The position numbers and the translations under genes are program-made. A model generated the notes under the pieces. It was given only the letters and a program-made list of their open reading frames with translations, ran no database searches and was not told the DNA's origin. Below, in pieces: positions 15,827 to 25,642 of a DNA stretch of 64,000 bases; position 1 is the stretch's first letter; each line of letters begins with the position of its first letter. The DNA comes from Paenalcaligenes hominis_A (GTDB lineage Bacteria; Pseudomonadota; Gammaproteobacteria; Burkholderiales; Burkholderiaceae_B): NCBI RefSeq assembly GCF_041359055.1, contig NZ_JBGJKZ010000003.1, forward strand, positions 310,001-374,000, read 5' to 3'.

Positions 15827-16936
15827 ATGCGTCCTTGGAATTTTTCTGCTGGTCCATCCAAGTTTCCAGAGGCAGTGTTGCACAAAGCCGCTGCGGAAAT
15901 GCTGGACTGGCATGGCTCGGGCATGTCTGTGATGGAAATGAGCCATCGTGGTAAGGAGTTCATGCAAATACGCGATGAGGCAGAGCAAGATTTACGCGAC
16001 CTACTGCAGGTGCCAGATAATTTTACTGTGCTGTTCATGCAGGGTGGCGCTCAAGCACAAAATGCTTTGGTACCATTAAATTTGCTGGGCTTAAAGCCTG
16101 CCGCCAAAGCGGATTACGTGGTTTCAGGTAGTTGGTCAAAGAAATCTTTCCAAGAGGCGCAACATTTTGGTGATATTCAATTAGCTGCTACCTCCGAGGT
16201 CATTACACAGATTAACGGTACAGAGCAGGGGGCTTTTACTTGGTTTCCTGAGCCCAGCTCATGGCAGGTTCGTCCTGATAGTTCTTATGTGCATGTGTGC
16301 TCGAATGAAACCATTGGTGGCGTAGAGTTCAATGACTGGCCTCGTCTTGATGTGCCTCTAGTCGTTGATGTGTCATCCAATATCCTGTCACGGCCTATTG
16401 ATTTCACTAAGGTTGATGTTGCTTACGCGGGTGCACAAAAAAATGCAGGGCCTGCGGGGCTTACCTTGGTTATCGTGCGTAAAGATCTATTAGGCTTTAG
16501 CAATCCGCATTGCCCTAATGCTTTTAACTACGAGCTCGTAGCAAAAAATGACTCAATGTTAAACACTCCCCCTACCTACTCTATTTATTTAGCTGGCTTA
16601 GTTTTTAAGTGGTTAAAAGAACAAGGCGGGGTAGGTGCTATTGAACAAGCCAATCAGGCCAAAGCAGAGCTGTTGTATAGCTATTTAGATCAGTCTAATT
16701 TTTACAGAAACACAGTGGCTGCAGCAGCTCGTTCGCGTATGAATGTGCCTTTTTTATTAAATCGAGCCGAGCTAGACGAGACCTTTTTAACCGAAGCCTC
16801 AGCAGCAGGCTTATTGCAGTTGCGCGGCCACAAAAGCGTGGGTGGTATGCGGGCCTCTATATACAATGCGATGCCTCTAGAAGGCGTGCAAGCACTGGTT
16901 GATTTCATGAAAGGGTTTGAAGCACGCTATGGCTAA
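15827..16936 (+). CDS. serC: Phosphoserine aminotransferase
   Basis: PLP-dependent class V aminotransferase (369 residues) that makes 3-phosphoserine for serine synthesis and also serves pyridoxine synthesis. It starts MRPWNFSAGPSKFPEAVL, has MQGGAQAQ, the Ser/Thr-rich SGSWSKKSF, and the PLP lysine in YAGAQKNAGPAGLT near residue 208. Its stop overlaps the start of pheA by eight bases, so translation is coupled. Confidence 0.95.
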   Translation: MRPWNFSAGPSKFPEAVLHKAAAEMLDWHGSGMSVMEMSHRGKEFMQIRDEAEQDLRDLLQVPDNFTVLFMQGGAQAQNALVPLNLLGLKPAAKADYVVSGSWSKKSFQEAQHFGDIQLAATSEVITQINGTEQGAFTWFPEPSSWQVRPDSSYVHVCSNETIGGVEFNDWPRLDVPLVVDVSSNILSRPIDFTKVDVAYAGAQKNAGPAGLTLVIVRKDLLGFSNPHCPNAFNYELVAKNDSMLNTPPTYSIYLAGLVFKWLKEQGGVGAIEQANQAKAELLYSYLDQSNFYRNTVAAAARSRMNVPFLLNRAELDETFLTEASAAGLLQLRGHKSVGGMRASIYNAMPLEGVQALVDFMKGFEARYG

Positions 16937-18017
16937 AACGCTTTTAGAACGATTACGCCCATGGCGCGAACAAATAGATAGTCTTGACTTGCAGATTCTG
17001 CAGCTCTTAAACCAGCGTGCCCAAGCCGCTCTAGAAATCGGCAAGATTAAAGAGCATTACAACGCCACAGACAGCATTCTCAAGCCCGAGCGTGAAGCCC
17101 AAATCGTGGCGCACTTACAAGCTATGAACACAGGGCCTATTACTGGTAGCTCTGTTCAAGCGGTTTGGAGCGAAGTGATTTCTGCCTGTAGAGGTTTGGA
17201 ACGTCAAATGCGCGTGGCCTATTTAGGTCCACAGGGTTCTTTTTCAGAGCAGGCAGCCCTAAGCCACTTTGGTCATTTTGTTGAAACCTTACCCTGTTCC
17301 AGCTTTGATGAGGTATTTCGACTAGTTGAGGTCGGTGAGGCTGATGTAGGTATGGTGCCTGTGGAAAACTCTACCGAAGGCGCGGTCAATCGCACTCTAG
17401 ACTTATTACTGAATTCGTCTTTAAAAGTCTTAGGAGAGCGCTCCATAGCCGTGCATCACTGCTTGATGACTCAAAGTGGCACTATGGATGGGGTAACCCG
17501 TGTTATGGCTCACCCGCAGGCTTTGGCTCAATGCCAAAGCTGGTTATCGCGTCACTATCCCAATCTTCACCAGGACGCAGCCTCAAGCAATGCCGAAGCA
17601 GCACGTTTAGCGGCCCAAGACCCAACAATAGCTGCTATTGCTGGGCAGCATGCAGCCGAATTTTGGCAGCTTAAATTAATACAAACGGGTATTCAAGACG
17701 ATGCTCAAAACCGAACTCGTTTCTTGGCGATCGGAAACATCGAGTCGTTGCCATCAGGGAATGACAAGACCAGTTTGATTTTAGCTGTACCGAATCGGGC
17801 TGGTGCCGTGCATGAAATGATAGCGCCCTTTGCGGAGCATCAGGTTTCTATGACACGCCTTGAGTCACGGCCTGCACGTACCGGTCAATGGGAATACTAT
17901 TTTTATATTGATTTGCTCGGTCATAAGGATGACGCAGCGGTGCAAAGCGCCCTAGAGCAGCTCAAGCAACAAGTAGCCTTTTTCAAAGTTCTGGGTTCAT
18001 ACCCACATCAGGCCTAG
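16929..18017 (+). CDS. pheA: P-protein: chorismate mutase / prephenate dehydratase
   Basis: Bifunctional enzyme (362 residues) converting chorismate to prephenate and then phenylpyruvate. Residues ~1-90 are the AroQ helical mutase (LRPWREQIDSLDLQILQLLN); the dehydratase begins at VAYLGPQGSFSEQAA with the conserved NSTEGAVNRTLDLL; the C-terminal ACT domain contains ESRPARTGQWEYYFYIDL for phenylalanine feedback. I chose ATG 16929, inside the serC end, over an upstream in-frame TTG at 16917. No leader-peptide attenuator is present because the gene is embedded in the operon. Confidence 0.95.
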   Translation: MAKTLLERLRPWREQIDSLDLQILQLLNQRAQAALEIGKIKEHYNATDSILKPEREAQIVAHLQAMNTGPITGSSVQAVWSEVISACRGLERQMRVAYLGPQGSFSEQAALSHFGHFVETLPCSSFDEVFRLVEVGEADVGMVPVENSTEGAVNRTLDLLLNSSLKVLGERSIAVHHCLMTQSGTMDGVTRVMAHPQALAQCQSWLSRHYPNLHQDAASSNAEAARLAAQDPTIAAIAGQHAAEFWQLKLIQTGIQDDAQNRTRFLAIGNIESLPSGNDKTSLILAVPNRAGAVHEMIAPFAEHQVSMTRLESRPARTGQWEYYFYIDLLGHKDDAAVQSALEQLKQQVAFFKVLGSYPHQA

Positions 18018-18022
18018 TCGCT

Positions 18023-18913
18023 ATGACAACAGCAACAGGTTTTGTTATTCCTGTACTTGCAGTGGTTGGGCCAGGCCTGATCGGTGGTTCCATTGCCGCT
18101 GCGCTAAAACAAGCAGGGTGCGTGGGCCGCGTGCTTGGCGTAAGTCGTCAGGCCAGCACCTCACAGCAGGCGTTGCAGCTTGGGCTTATTGATGAGATTG
18201 TTGATATAACTACGGCCACTCAACGTGCTGACATTATTGTGTTAGCAACTCCAGTAGGTGCTACACGATCTTTGCTCCAGCAAATAAAACCGCATTTACA
18301 GCCCCATACGCTCATTACCGATGCCGGCAGTACCAAAGCAGATGTATTGCAAGCAGCCACAGAGGTGCTAGGTGATCAAGTAGCGCAGTTTATCCCTGGG
18401 CACCCCATTGCAGGAGCGGAAAAAGCAGGGCCTGATGCTGCATTCGCTGAGCTATACCGTAATCGTATTGTTATTTTGACCCCTCATAAAGAAACCGCTG
18501 CAAGCGCGAAGGCGAAAATAATTGACTTATGGGAGCAGTGCGGCGCTCGTGTGATGCTCATGTCTGCTGAAGACCATGACAGGGTATTGGCATCCATTAG
18601 CCATGTACCGCATTTTCTGTCTTCTGTGTTTATGTGGCAAGTGGCTAGTGCTGCCGATGCGGATGTGCGTTTGCATGTAGCGGGCAGTGGTTTTAGAGAT
18701 TTTACTCGTATTGCAGCGGGTTCAGCAGAAGTGTGGCGCGATATTTTTCTTAGTAACCGTGCGGCTGTTTTGGCGGAGCTAAAACAGGTGCGTAAAGCCT
18801 TTGAGCAGGCCGAGGCTGCGTTGTTAGAGTCGGACGGAACTGCTTTATATGAATTTTTAGAAAAAGCTGCCTTGGCCCGTCGTTTATGGGGCAGCAGGAG
18901 TGGATTGGAATGA
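18023..18913 (+). CDS. tyrA: Prephenate dehydrogenase
   Basis: NAD(P)-dependent oxidative decarboxylase (296 residues) of the tyrosine branch. The dinucleotide-binding motif is VGPGLIGGSIAAALK at the N-terminus, followed by DAGSTKADV and HPIAGAEKAGPDAAF, with the catalytic His in SHVPHFLSS. Some close relatives prefer arogenate, which sequence alone cannot settle. The last bases overlap the aroA start (ATGA). Confidence 0.93.
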   Translation: MTTATGFVIPVLAVVGPGLIGGSIAAALKQAGCVGRVLGVSRQASTSQQALQLGLIDEIVDITTATQRADIIVLATPVGATRSLLQQIKPHLQPHTLITDAGSTKADVLQAATEVLGDQVAQFIPGHPIAGAEKAGPDAAFAELYRNRIVILTPHKETAASAKAKIIDLWEQCGARVMLMSAEDHDRVLASISHVPHFLSSVFMWQVASAADADVRLHVAGSGFRDFTRIAAGSAEVWRDIFLSNRAAVLAELKQVRKAFEQAEAALLESDGTALYEFLEKAALARRLWGSRSGLE

Positions 18914-20232
18914 GTCTTGAGCAAATTACCCTAGAGCCTGCAACCCACGCCAGTGGCACGGTGCGCCTACCTGGCTCTAAAAGTATTTCTAACCGCGCTT
19001 TGCTCTTAGCGGCGTTAACACCAGGCATCACTAGTCTGACAGGGGTACTAGCCTCAGATGATACACGTGTCATGATTGAGGCATTGAATCAATTAGGTGT
19101 GCCAGCAGTCAAAGTATCAGACAGTGTGTACCAAATTCATGGGGGCACTCCTTTTAAACACAACCAAGCCGAATTGTTCTTAGGCAACGCAGGAACTGCT
19201 TTTCGCTCATTAACCGCCGCATTGGCCTTTTTAGGTGGCGACTATACGTTGACAGGCATTCCGCGTATGCACGAGCGTCCCATAGGGGATTTGGTTGAAG
19301 CACTGCAAGGGGCTGGGGCGCAAATTGAGTATCTTGAGAATTCTGGGTATCCACCCCTAAAAATAGGCCAACCTACATTTGATCTGAGTCAGCCTATTCG
19401 GGTCAAAGGGTCCGTGTCCAGTCAATTTTTAACTGCATTACTAATGGCTGCTCCCATTGCTGTAGCCCAGACACAAACAGATCTAATCATCGAGGTCGAG
19501 GGCACACTTATATCTCAGCCGTATATCGCTATTACAGTCGATATGATGGAAAAGTTTGGGGTGTTGGTGCGCCACGATGAGCACTGGCAGCGTTTTGTTA
19601 TTCCAAGCGATGCCAGATATGTGTCTCCTGGCGAGTTTCACGTTGAAGGGGACGCCTCTTCTGCCTCCTATTTTTTAGCATTGGGTACTATTGCTGGTGG
19701 TCCTATTGAGATCCAAGGGGTAGGAGCACTATCTGTTCAGGGCGATGTACAGTTTGCCAAAGTGATGGAGCTTATGGGAGCGCAGGTAACGTATCTGGCT
19801 AACTCTATGGAAGTGACTGGCGTCAATGTGGCCCAGGGTCAACGATTAAAGGCCTTTGATTTGGATTTTAACTTGATTCCCGACGCGGCCATGACAGCCG
19901 CTGCTTTAGCCGTTTATGCAGATGGGCCGTGTACGCTGCGCAATATTGCTAGTTGGCGCGTTAAAGAAACAGATCGCATTGAGGCCATGCAAAATGAACT
20001 ACGTCAGGTGGGGGCTCGGGTGGAATCAGGGCCGGATTGGATTACGGTCTACCCCATTGCAGAAGGGGAGTGGCGCTCGGCTCAAATTGAAACCTATGAC
20101 GACCACCGTATAGCCATGTGTTTGTCCTTAATGTGTTTTGGGGGCATGTCGCAAACTATTTTAGATCCCAATTGCGTTAGTAAAACCTTCCCCGATTACT
20201 TTTCAGTTTTTCAACAATTAATAAAAGGCTAG
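18910..20232 (+). CDS. aroA: EPSP synthase
   Basis: 3-Phosphoshikimate 1-carboxyvinyltransferase (440 residues), the sixth shikimate step. Motifs are LPGSKSISNRALLLAAL near residue 21, LFLGNAGTAFRSLTAAL near 90, the catalytic DAAMTAAAL near 320, and YDDHRIAMCLSL near 395. The start ATG 18910 overlaps the tyrA stop by four bases and has AGGAG nine bases upstream; an in-frame ATG at 18886 lies inside tyrA without a site of its own. The GNAGTA segment marks a glyphosate-sensitive class I type. Confidence 0.96.
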   Translation: MSLEQITLEPATHASGTVRLPGSKSISNRALLLAALTPGITSLTGVLASDDTRVMIEALNQLGVPAVKVSDSVYQIHGGTPFKHNQAELFLGNAGTAFRSLTAALAFLGGDYTLTGIPRMHERPIGDLVEALQGAGAQIEYLENSGYPPLKIGQPTFDLSQPIRVKGSVSSQFLTALLMAAPIAVAQTQTDLIIEVEGTLISQPYIAITVDMMEKFGVLVRHDEHWQRFVIPSDARYVSPGEFHVEGDASSASYFLALGTIAGGPIEIQGVGALSVQGDVQFAKVMELMGAQVTYLANSMEVTGVNVAQGQRLKAFDLDFNLIPDAAMTAAALAVYADGPCTLRNIASWRVKETDRIEAMQNELRQVGARVESGPDWITVYPIAEGEWRSAQIETYDDHRIAMCLSLMCFGGMSQTILDPNCVSKTFPDYFSVFQQLIKG

Positions 20233-20913
20233 ATGCTCATGGTGGCACCCAACCCTATTCCCCCTGTTATTACCATAGATGGGCCGACCGCATCAGGCAA
20301 AGGAACGGTCAGTCACCTTGTGGCCGAGCACTTAGGCTGGCATGTGCTCGATAGTGGGGCTTTGTACCGTTTAACTGCCTTGGCTTGTTTGCGTCAAGCT
20401 GTAGACGCAACACATCAAGACCACGTAGCCCAGCTCGCTCGCCAGCTCAATGTGCGTTTTAATCAGGGGCAATGTGTTTTAGATGGTGAGAATGTAACGG
20501 ACGCCTTGCGTGAGGAACAGGTTGGTTTGCTGGCCTCCCAAGTCGCGACGTACGAGCCTGTACGTACCGCCTTATTAGCACGTCAACGCGACTTTCAACA
20601 GCCCCCAGGTCTGGTGGCAGATGGCCGTGATATGGGCACGGTCGTTTTTCCATCGGCTCCTTTAAAAATTTATCTTGTTGCAGATGCGCAATCCCGTGCC
20701 GAGCGTCGTTATAAACAGTTGATAGACAAGGGTATATCTGCTAATCTTTCAGAACTATTAGCTGATTTACAGGCACGAGATTTACGCGATACGACACGTT
20801 CTATTGCGCCCCTAAAGCCTGCCAAAGACGCAATTACACTGGATTCTTCTCATCTCACCATAGAAGAAACCGTCAATCAGGTGCTAGCCCACTGGGCAGC
20901 TACCCAAAATTAA
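20233..20913 (+). CDS. cmk: Cytidylate kinase
   Basis: CMP/dCMP kinase (226 residues). The P-loop is IDGPTASGKGTVSH near residue 15, followed by LDSGALYR and VADGRDMGTVVFP. The ATG follows the aroA stop directly; a second in-frame ATG six bases later has a more usual distance from AAAAGG (20223-20228), so the protein may start two residues in. It is followed by rpsA, the common cmk-rpsA pairing. Confidence 0.95.
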   Translation: MLMVAPNPIPPVITIDGPTASGKGTVSHLVAEHLGWHVLDSGALYRLTALACLRQAVDATHQDHVAQLARQLNVRFNQGQCVLDGENVTDALREEQVGLLASQVATYEPVRTALLARQRDFQQPPGLVADGRDMGTVVFPSAPLKIYLVADAQSRAERRYKQLIDKGISANLSELLADLQARDLRDTTRSIAPLKPAKDAITLDSSHLTIEETVNQVLAHWAATQN

Positions 20914-21022
20914 AGGTGTTGTTTAGGCGTTTTTTGCCTTAAATAACGTGTGTTCACTCCACTGGGCGCTTGCGCCCCGTGTGTTCTTGACAAAGCCAGT
21001 AATGGCTGATGGATTTTATTTA

Positions 21023-22741
21023 ATGTCCTCCATCTCTACTACCGATGTATTAGGCGGCGAAAGCTTTGCCGATTTATTTGCAGAAAGCCTTCAGTCCCAA
21101 GACCTAAAAGCCGGCGAAGTTATCTCTGCCGAAGTCTTGCGCATTGACCACAACTACGTATTGGTTAACGCAGGCTTGAAATCCGAGTCCTTGATTCCTC
21201 TCGAAGAGTTCTTGAATGATCAAGGCGAACTCGAAGTGGAACCCGGTGATTACGTTTCTGTTGCTATCGACGCATTTGAAAACGGTTACGGCGACACAAT
21301 CCTATCTCGCGATCGCGCTAAACGCCTATCAGCATGGCTATCCCTAGAGCAAGCTCTAGAGTCTGGCGAGCTAGTTACCGGTACCATTACTGGCAAAGTA
21401 AAAGGCGGTATGACCGTTATGACTAACGGTATCCGTGCTTTCTTGCCTGGTTCTTTGGTTGACCTACGTCCTGTAAAAGACACCACTCCTTACGAGGGCA
21501 AAACCGTTGAGTTCAAAGTGATCAAACTCGATCGCAAACGCAACAACGTTGTATTGTCCCGTCGTGCCGTGCTCGAAGCCAGCATGGGCGAAGAGCGTCA
21601 AAAACTACTCGAAACCCTCACCGAAGGTATCGTTGTTAAAGGTATTGTTAAAAACATTACCGATTACGGTGCATTCGTGGACTTGGGCGGTATCGATGGT
21701 CTATTGCATATCACTGATATGGCATGGCGTCGTGTACGTCACCCTTCCGAAGTCCTTCAAGTGGGTGAAGAAATCGAAGCCAAAGTTCTTAAATTCGACC
21801 AAGACCGCAGCCGCGTTTCCTTGGGCGTGAAGCAACTAGGCGAAGATCCTTGGATCGGCCTATCCCGTCGTTACCCTCAGGGCACACGCTTGTTCGGTAA
21901 AGTAACTAACCTTACCGATTACGGTGCTTTCGTCGAGGTAGAAGACGGCATCGAAGGTCTAGTACACGTTTCCGAAATGGATTGGACCAACAAAAACGTA
22001 GACCCACGCAAAGTTGTTACTTTGGGTGAAGAAGTCGAAGTAATGGTTCTAGACATTGACGAAGATCGTCGTCGTATCTCTCTAGGTATGAAACAATGTC
22101 GTCCAAACCCATGGGAAGAGTTCGCATTGAACTTCAAACGTGGTGATAAAGTACGTGGTGCTATCAAATCCATCACTGACTTCGGCGTATTTGTTGGCCT
22201 AGACGGTGGTATTGACGGTCTAGTTCACTTGTCCGACCTATCTTGGACTGACAGCGGCGAAGAAGCCGTTCGCAACTACAAGAAAGGCGACGAAGTGGAT
22301 GCAATCGTTCTTGGTATTGACACCGAGAAAGAGCGTATCTCTTTAGGTATCAAACAGCTCGAAGGCGATCCTTTCAACAACTACGTATCTGCAAACGATA
22401 AAGGTGCTGTAGTTAAAGGTACCGTCAAGTCTGTAGAGCCTAAAGGTGCTGTAGTGACTCTATCCGTAGACGTCGAAGGCTACCTACGTGCTTCTGAAAT
22501 TTCTGCTGGTCGTGTTGAAGATGCAACTACTGCTATCAACGAAGGCGACGAAGTCGAAGCCATGATCATCAACGTAGACCGTAAAGCACGTTCTATTCAG
22601 TTGTCTATCAAAGCTATCGATAGCGCAGAAACAGCACAAAGCATGCAGCGTTTATCCGATGCAAGCGCTTCTGCTGGTACCACTAACTTGGGTGCTTTAT
22701 TACGCGCTCAACTTGAACAGCAGCGTGAAGACGCTGAGTAA
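21023..22741 (+). CDS. rpsA: 30S ribosomal protein S1
   Basis: RNA-binding ribosomal protein (572 residues) that brings mRNA to the 30S subunit. It has six S1 (OB-fold) repeats, the clearest in VKNITDYGAFVDLGGIDGLL, VTNLTDYGAFVEVEDGIEGL and IKSITDFGVFVGLDGGIDGL. The start at 21023 (MSSISTTDVLGGESF) is the conserved one, although an upstream part of the frame is open. There is no strong Shine-Dalgarno sequence before it, in line with the translational autoregulation of rpsA in enterics. The 109-base spacer after cmk contains a small hairpin near 20926-20943. Its codons are noticeably more restricted than those of neighbours, as expected for high expression. Confidence 0.97.
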   Translation: MSSISTTDVLGGESFADLFAESLQSQDLKAGEVISAEVLRIDHNYVLVNAGLKSESLIPLEEFLNDQGELEVEPGDYVSVAIDAFENGYGDTILSRDRAKRLSAWLSLEQALESGELVTGTITGKVKGGMTVMTNGIRAFLPGSLVDLRPVKDTTPYEGKTVEFKVIKLDRKRNNVVLSRRAVLEASMGEERQKLLETLTEGIVVKGIVKNITDYGAFVDLGGIDGLLHITDMAWRRVRHPSEVLQVGEEIEAKVLKFDQDRSRVSLGVKQLGEDPWIGLSRRYPQGTRLFGKVTNLTDYGAFVEVEDGIEGLVHVSEMDWTNKNVDPRKVVTLGEEVEVMVLDIDEDRRRISLGMKQCRPNPWEEFALNFKRGDKVRGAIKSITDFGVFVGLDGGIDGLVHLSDLSWTDSGEEAVRNYKKGDEVDAIVLGIDTEKERISLGIKQLEGDPFNNYVSANDKGAVVKGTVKSVEPKGAVVTLSVDVEGYLRASEISAGRVEDATTAINEGDEVEAMIINVDRKARSIQLSIKAIDSAETAQSMQRLSDASASAGTTNLGALLRAQLEQQREDAE

Positions 22742-22744
22742 AGT

Positions 22745-23050
22745 GTGACGAAGTCTGAGCTTATTGCACTGTTGGCCAGCCGCAATACGCAGCTGGCCCC
22801 AAAGGACACAGAGCTGACGGTAAAGACTATTCTTGATGCCATGACTGCTGCGTTAGAAAGTGGTCAACGTATAGAAATTAGGGGGTTCGGCAGTTTTTCC
22901 CTTTCTACACGGGCGTCACGTATAGGGCGCAACCCTCGCTCTGGCGAAAAAGTCCATGTGCCCGCAAAACAAGTACCACACTTTAAGGCAGGCAAAGAGC
23001 TCCGCGAACGGGTTGATAATGCTTTTTTAGCACAGCAATCTAACTCGTAG
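22745..23050 (+). CDS. ihfB: Integration host factor subunit beta
   Basis: HU/IHF-family DNA-bending protein (101 residues), partner of IhfA. It starts TKSELIALLASRN and has the arm motif GRNPRSGEKVHVPAK with the DNA-intercalating Pro. Start is GTG 22745, three bases after the rpsA stop, giving the usual rpsA-ihfB coupling. Confidence 0.95.
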   Translation: MTKSELIALLASRNTQLAPKDTELTVKTILDAMTAALESGQRIEIRGFGSFSLSTRASRIGRNPRSGEKVHVPAKQVPHFKAGKELRERVDNAFLAQQSNS

Positions 23051-23067
23051 CTTGATGTACATGTCTC

Positions 23068-23096
23068 AAAAACAGGCTCTTTATGAGCCTGTTTTT
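23068..23096 (+). terminator. Terminator after ihfB
   Basis: AAAAACAGGCTC pairs with GAGCCTGTTTTT around TTTAT. It closes the gyrA-to-ihfB run. Confidence 0.88.
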
Positions 23097-23162
23097 GCGT
23101 CTGGGCTAATCCCCCCTTTTGCCTTTACAATCAAGGCATCCTTTAATTAGTTGGAGCCATCT

Positions 23163-23486
23163 ATGCGTTATCTAGTCTGGGTATTGCGATTATTGGTTTT
23201 TGTCGTGGTGCTATTGTTTGCTCTTAAAAATACAGAGCCAGTTCATGTTAGTTTTTTTGCTGACTATACGTTAACTAATGTCCCACTAATCGTAGTGATG
23301 TTGGTCGCATTTTTATTAGGTTTGGTACTGGGGCTATTGCTCATGATTTTAAATATTATGCGCAAGAAACGGGAAATAGCTAAACTCAAACGTGATGTAG
23401 CTCGTTTACAAGAGCAGATTCAAAATCCCGCAAAACCTACCGACCCTGCAGCAGTAGAAATTATTGCTCCGCTGGCTCCCCTATAA
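23163..23486 (+). CDS. lapA: LapA family membrane protein
   Basis: Small inner-membrane protein (107 residues, DUF1049/LapA) with two helices (YLVWVLRLLVFVVVLLFALK and VPLIVVMLVAFLLGLVLGLL) and a cytoplasmic coiled-coil tail (KKREIAKLKRDVARLQEQI). It works with LapB in LPS assembly control. GGAG at 23153-23156 sets the start at ATG 23163. It is followed after 12 bases by lapB. Confidence 0.88.
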   Translation: MRYLVWVLRLLVFVVVLLFALKNTEPVHVSFFADYTLTNVPLIVVMLVAFLLGLVLGLLLMILNIMRKKREIAKLKRDVARLQEQIQNPAKPTDPAAVEIIAPLAPL

Positions 23487-23498
23487 CCGAGGTGCAAA

Positions 23499-24713
23499 GT
23501 GGACTTTGAACCATGGTGGCTCATTATTGTGCCTGTTTTATTTGGCTTGGGTTGGCTAGCGGCACGCTTTGATTTCAAACAAATGCTTTCTGAAAGCAAA
23601 CAGTTGCCAGACTCGTATTTTAAAGGCTTAAACTTTTTGTTAAATGAAGAGCCTGATCAAGCGATTGATGCTTTTATTGAGGTAGCGAAATTAGACCCGG
23701 AAACTACCGAGCTGCATTTTGCCTTAGGCAGTTTATTTAGGCGTCGTGGCGAGATGGAGCGAGCCATCCGCGTGCATCAAAGCCTCTTGGCTCGCACCGA
23801 TCTGCCTGAAGTAGACAGAGAAAACGCACAGTTTGAAATAGCCCAAGATTTTTTAAAAGCTGGCATGTTGGATCGTGCAGAGGCAGCGTTCGAGGCTGTA
23901 TCACAAGGGCGGCATGCTGTTCCTGCTGTGCGCGCATTAATTCATATTTACGAGTCGGGGCACGATTGGCCGCAAGCGATAGCTACGGTGGAGCGTTTAC
24001 GTCAGCTCGTTGATGAGCCAGTGCCCCAGTTAATTCATTACCAATGCGAGCAAGCAGAAGCAGCATTAAAAAAGCGTGAGCCAGAGTTAAAACAGGCCGA
24101 GCAGGCACTTAATGAAGCAGAGCGAGCCGCTAAAGAGCTAGGTGCCAAAGAGGGAAGCCGAGCCGCGGCAGCACGCATCTTTATGTTGCGTGCACAGGTA
24201 GCACACTTGCAGCAAAATTTGGCTTTGCAGCAGTTTTATCTACAAGAAGTGCTGAGAGTGGCTCCGTTATATGCTGGTTTGGTTGCTGATCAGCTCATGC
24301 AGTGTTATGCGGCCCAAGGTTTAGCTGAGCAGGCGTTGCGCGAATTACAAAAACACTATGAACAATATCCCTCGGTTGATGTATTTACTCAGGTTTTTAA
24401 AGCCTTACGTACGCAGCAGGGGGCTACTGCTGCATGGGAGTTTGCGCGTGAGGCTTTGCATCAATCCCCCTCTTTACTTGGCTTAGATCGTAGTCTGCAG
24501 CTCGAGTTGCAGCACCCAGATAACCCCGAGGCTGCTCATGTACTCGGTGGCGATTTAACGCTCTTACGTACGTTGGTACACAAACATACCCAACGTTTAG
24601 ATCGTTATGCTTGCCAACATTGTGGGTTTGAGGCTAAACATTTTTACTGGCAATGCCCAGGATGCACGCATTGGGAAACCTATGCACCTAAACGACTCGA
24701 GGAGATGCAATGA
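23499..24713 (+). CDS. lapB: LPS assembly protein LapB
   Basis: TPR-rich inner-membrane protein (404 residues) that recruits FtsH to degrade LpxC and so limits LPS synthesis. It has one N-terminal helix (WWLIIVPVLFGLGWLAARF), several TPR repeats from residue ~45 on (AIDAFIEVAKLDPETTELHFALG, MERAIRVHQSLL), and a C-terminal rubredoxin-like metal site, C-x2-C in YACQHCGF and C-x2-C in WQCPGCTHW. Start is GTG 23499 with GAGG upstream. The stop overlaps the hldE1 start (ATGA). Confidence 0.92.
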   Translation: MDFEPWWLIIVPVLFGLGWLAARFDFKQMLSESKQLPDSYFKGLNFLLNEEPDQAIDAFIEVAKLDPETTELHFALGSLFRRRGEMERAIRVHQSLLARTDLPEVDRENAQFEIAQDFLKAGMLDRAEAAFEAVSQGRHAVPAVRALIHIYESGHDWPQAIATVERLRQLVDEPVPQLIHYQCEQAEAALKKREPELKQAEQALNEAERAAKELGAKEGSRAAAARIFMLRAQVAHLQQNLALQQFYLQEVLRVAPLYAGLVADQLMQCYAAQGLAEQALRELQKHYEQYPSVDVFTQVFKALRTQQGATAAWEFAREALHQSPSLLGLDRSLQLELQHPDNPEAAHVLGGDLTLLRTLVHKHTQRLDRYACQHCGFEAKHFYWQCPGCTHWETYAPKRLEEMQ

Positions 24714-25642
24714 GTCCGTTTCCAACTCAAGAGCGCATTGCAGCCGTAAAGATTCTTGTGGTCGGGGATGTAATGCTAGATCGGTATTGGTTTGGCGCTG
24801 TTAATCGTATTTCCCCCGAGGCCCCAGTTCCTATTGTCAAGGTAACACGCAAAGAGGATCGCTTAGGGGGGGCCGCTAACGTAGCACGTAACTGTGTGGC
24901 TTTAGGCGCACAAGCTAGCCTTATTGGCTTAATTGGTAATGACGAAGCCGGCTCTTCGGTACAGCAGCTGTGTCAGACAGAGCAGGTGGATTCGTATTTA
25001 TGTGTAGATAGCAATCTACCTACTATTTTGAAGTTGCGTATTTTAGGCCGTCAACAGCAATTGCTTAGGGTGGACTTTGAACAAGCCCCTAGCGCAGTCG
25101 CTTTGGCTCAGCTTGAAACGCACTTCACGGCATTAGTGGCGCAGCACCATATCGTAGTGTTATCAGATTACGCAAAAGGTGCATTAAGTAGCGTAGAAAA
25201 ACTTATTCAAATTGCTCGCGACCAAGGGGTGCCCGTGTTAGTAGACCCCAAAGGGGATCAATACACGCGTTATACAGGGGCAGCTAGCATCACGCCAAAT
25301 CGGGTGGAAATGGAGCAAGCCGTAGGTAAATGGTCGTCTGAAGACGATTTGACGGCTAGAGCTCAAGAGTTACGCCAAAGCTTGAAACTAGAGGCTCTAT
25401 TAATTACGCGCTCAGAGCAGGGTATGACCATGTATACCGCGCAAGGGCGTGCTCATGCTGCCGCTGAGGCGCAAGAGGTTTTTGATGTGTCTGGCGCAGG
25501 TGACACTGTCTTAGCGACGTTAGCAGTTACGCGGGCGGCAGGATTAAGTTGGATTGACGCCATGCACTGGGCTAATAAAGCAGGCAGTGTAGTGGTGGGT
25601 AAATTAGGGACTTCAACCGTTACAGCAGAGGAATTACGATGA
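24710..25642 (+). CDS. hldA: D-glycero-beta-D-manno-heptose-7-phosphate kinase
   Basis: PfkB/ribokinase-fold kinase (310 residues) of LPS inner-core heptose synthesis. It corresponds to the kinase half of E. coli HldE (rfaE domain I); the adenylyltransferase domain is absent, so a separate hldC/rfaE2 gene should exist elsewhere. PfkB features are VVGDVMLDRYWFGAVNRISP, LGGAANVARN and the C-terminal VFDVSGAGDTVLATLA with the catalytic Asp. Four-base overlaps with lapB and with hldD indicate tight coupling. Confidence 0.93.
   Translation: MSPFPTQERIAAVKILVVGDVMLDRYWFGAVNRISPEAPVPIVKVTRKEDRLGGAANVARNCVALGAQASLIGLIGNDEAGSSVQQLCQTEQVDSYLCVDSNLPTILKLRILGRQQQLLRVDFEQAPSAVALAQLETHFTALVAQHHIVVLSDYAKGALSSVEKLIQIARDQGVPVLVDPKGDQYTRYTGAASITPNRVEMEQAVGKWSSEDDLTARAQELRQSLKLEALLITRSEQGMTMYTAQGRAHAAAEAQEVFDVSGAGDTVLATLAVTRAAGLSWIDAMHWANKAGSVVVGKLGTSTVTAEELR

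Noticed and set aside
15460..16038. Long minus-strand open frame (192 codons) across the gyrA end and serC start
   Set aside because: It is antisense to two certain genes, is rich in Ser/Arg as expected for a shadow frame, and has no ribosome site or family resemblance.
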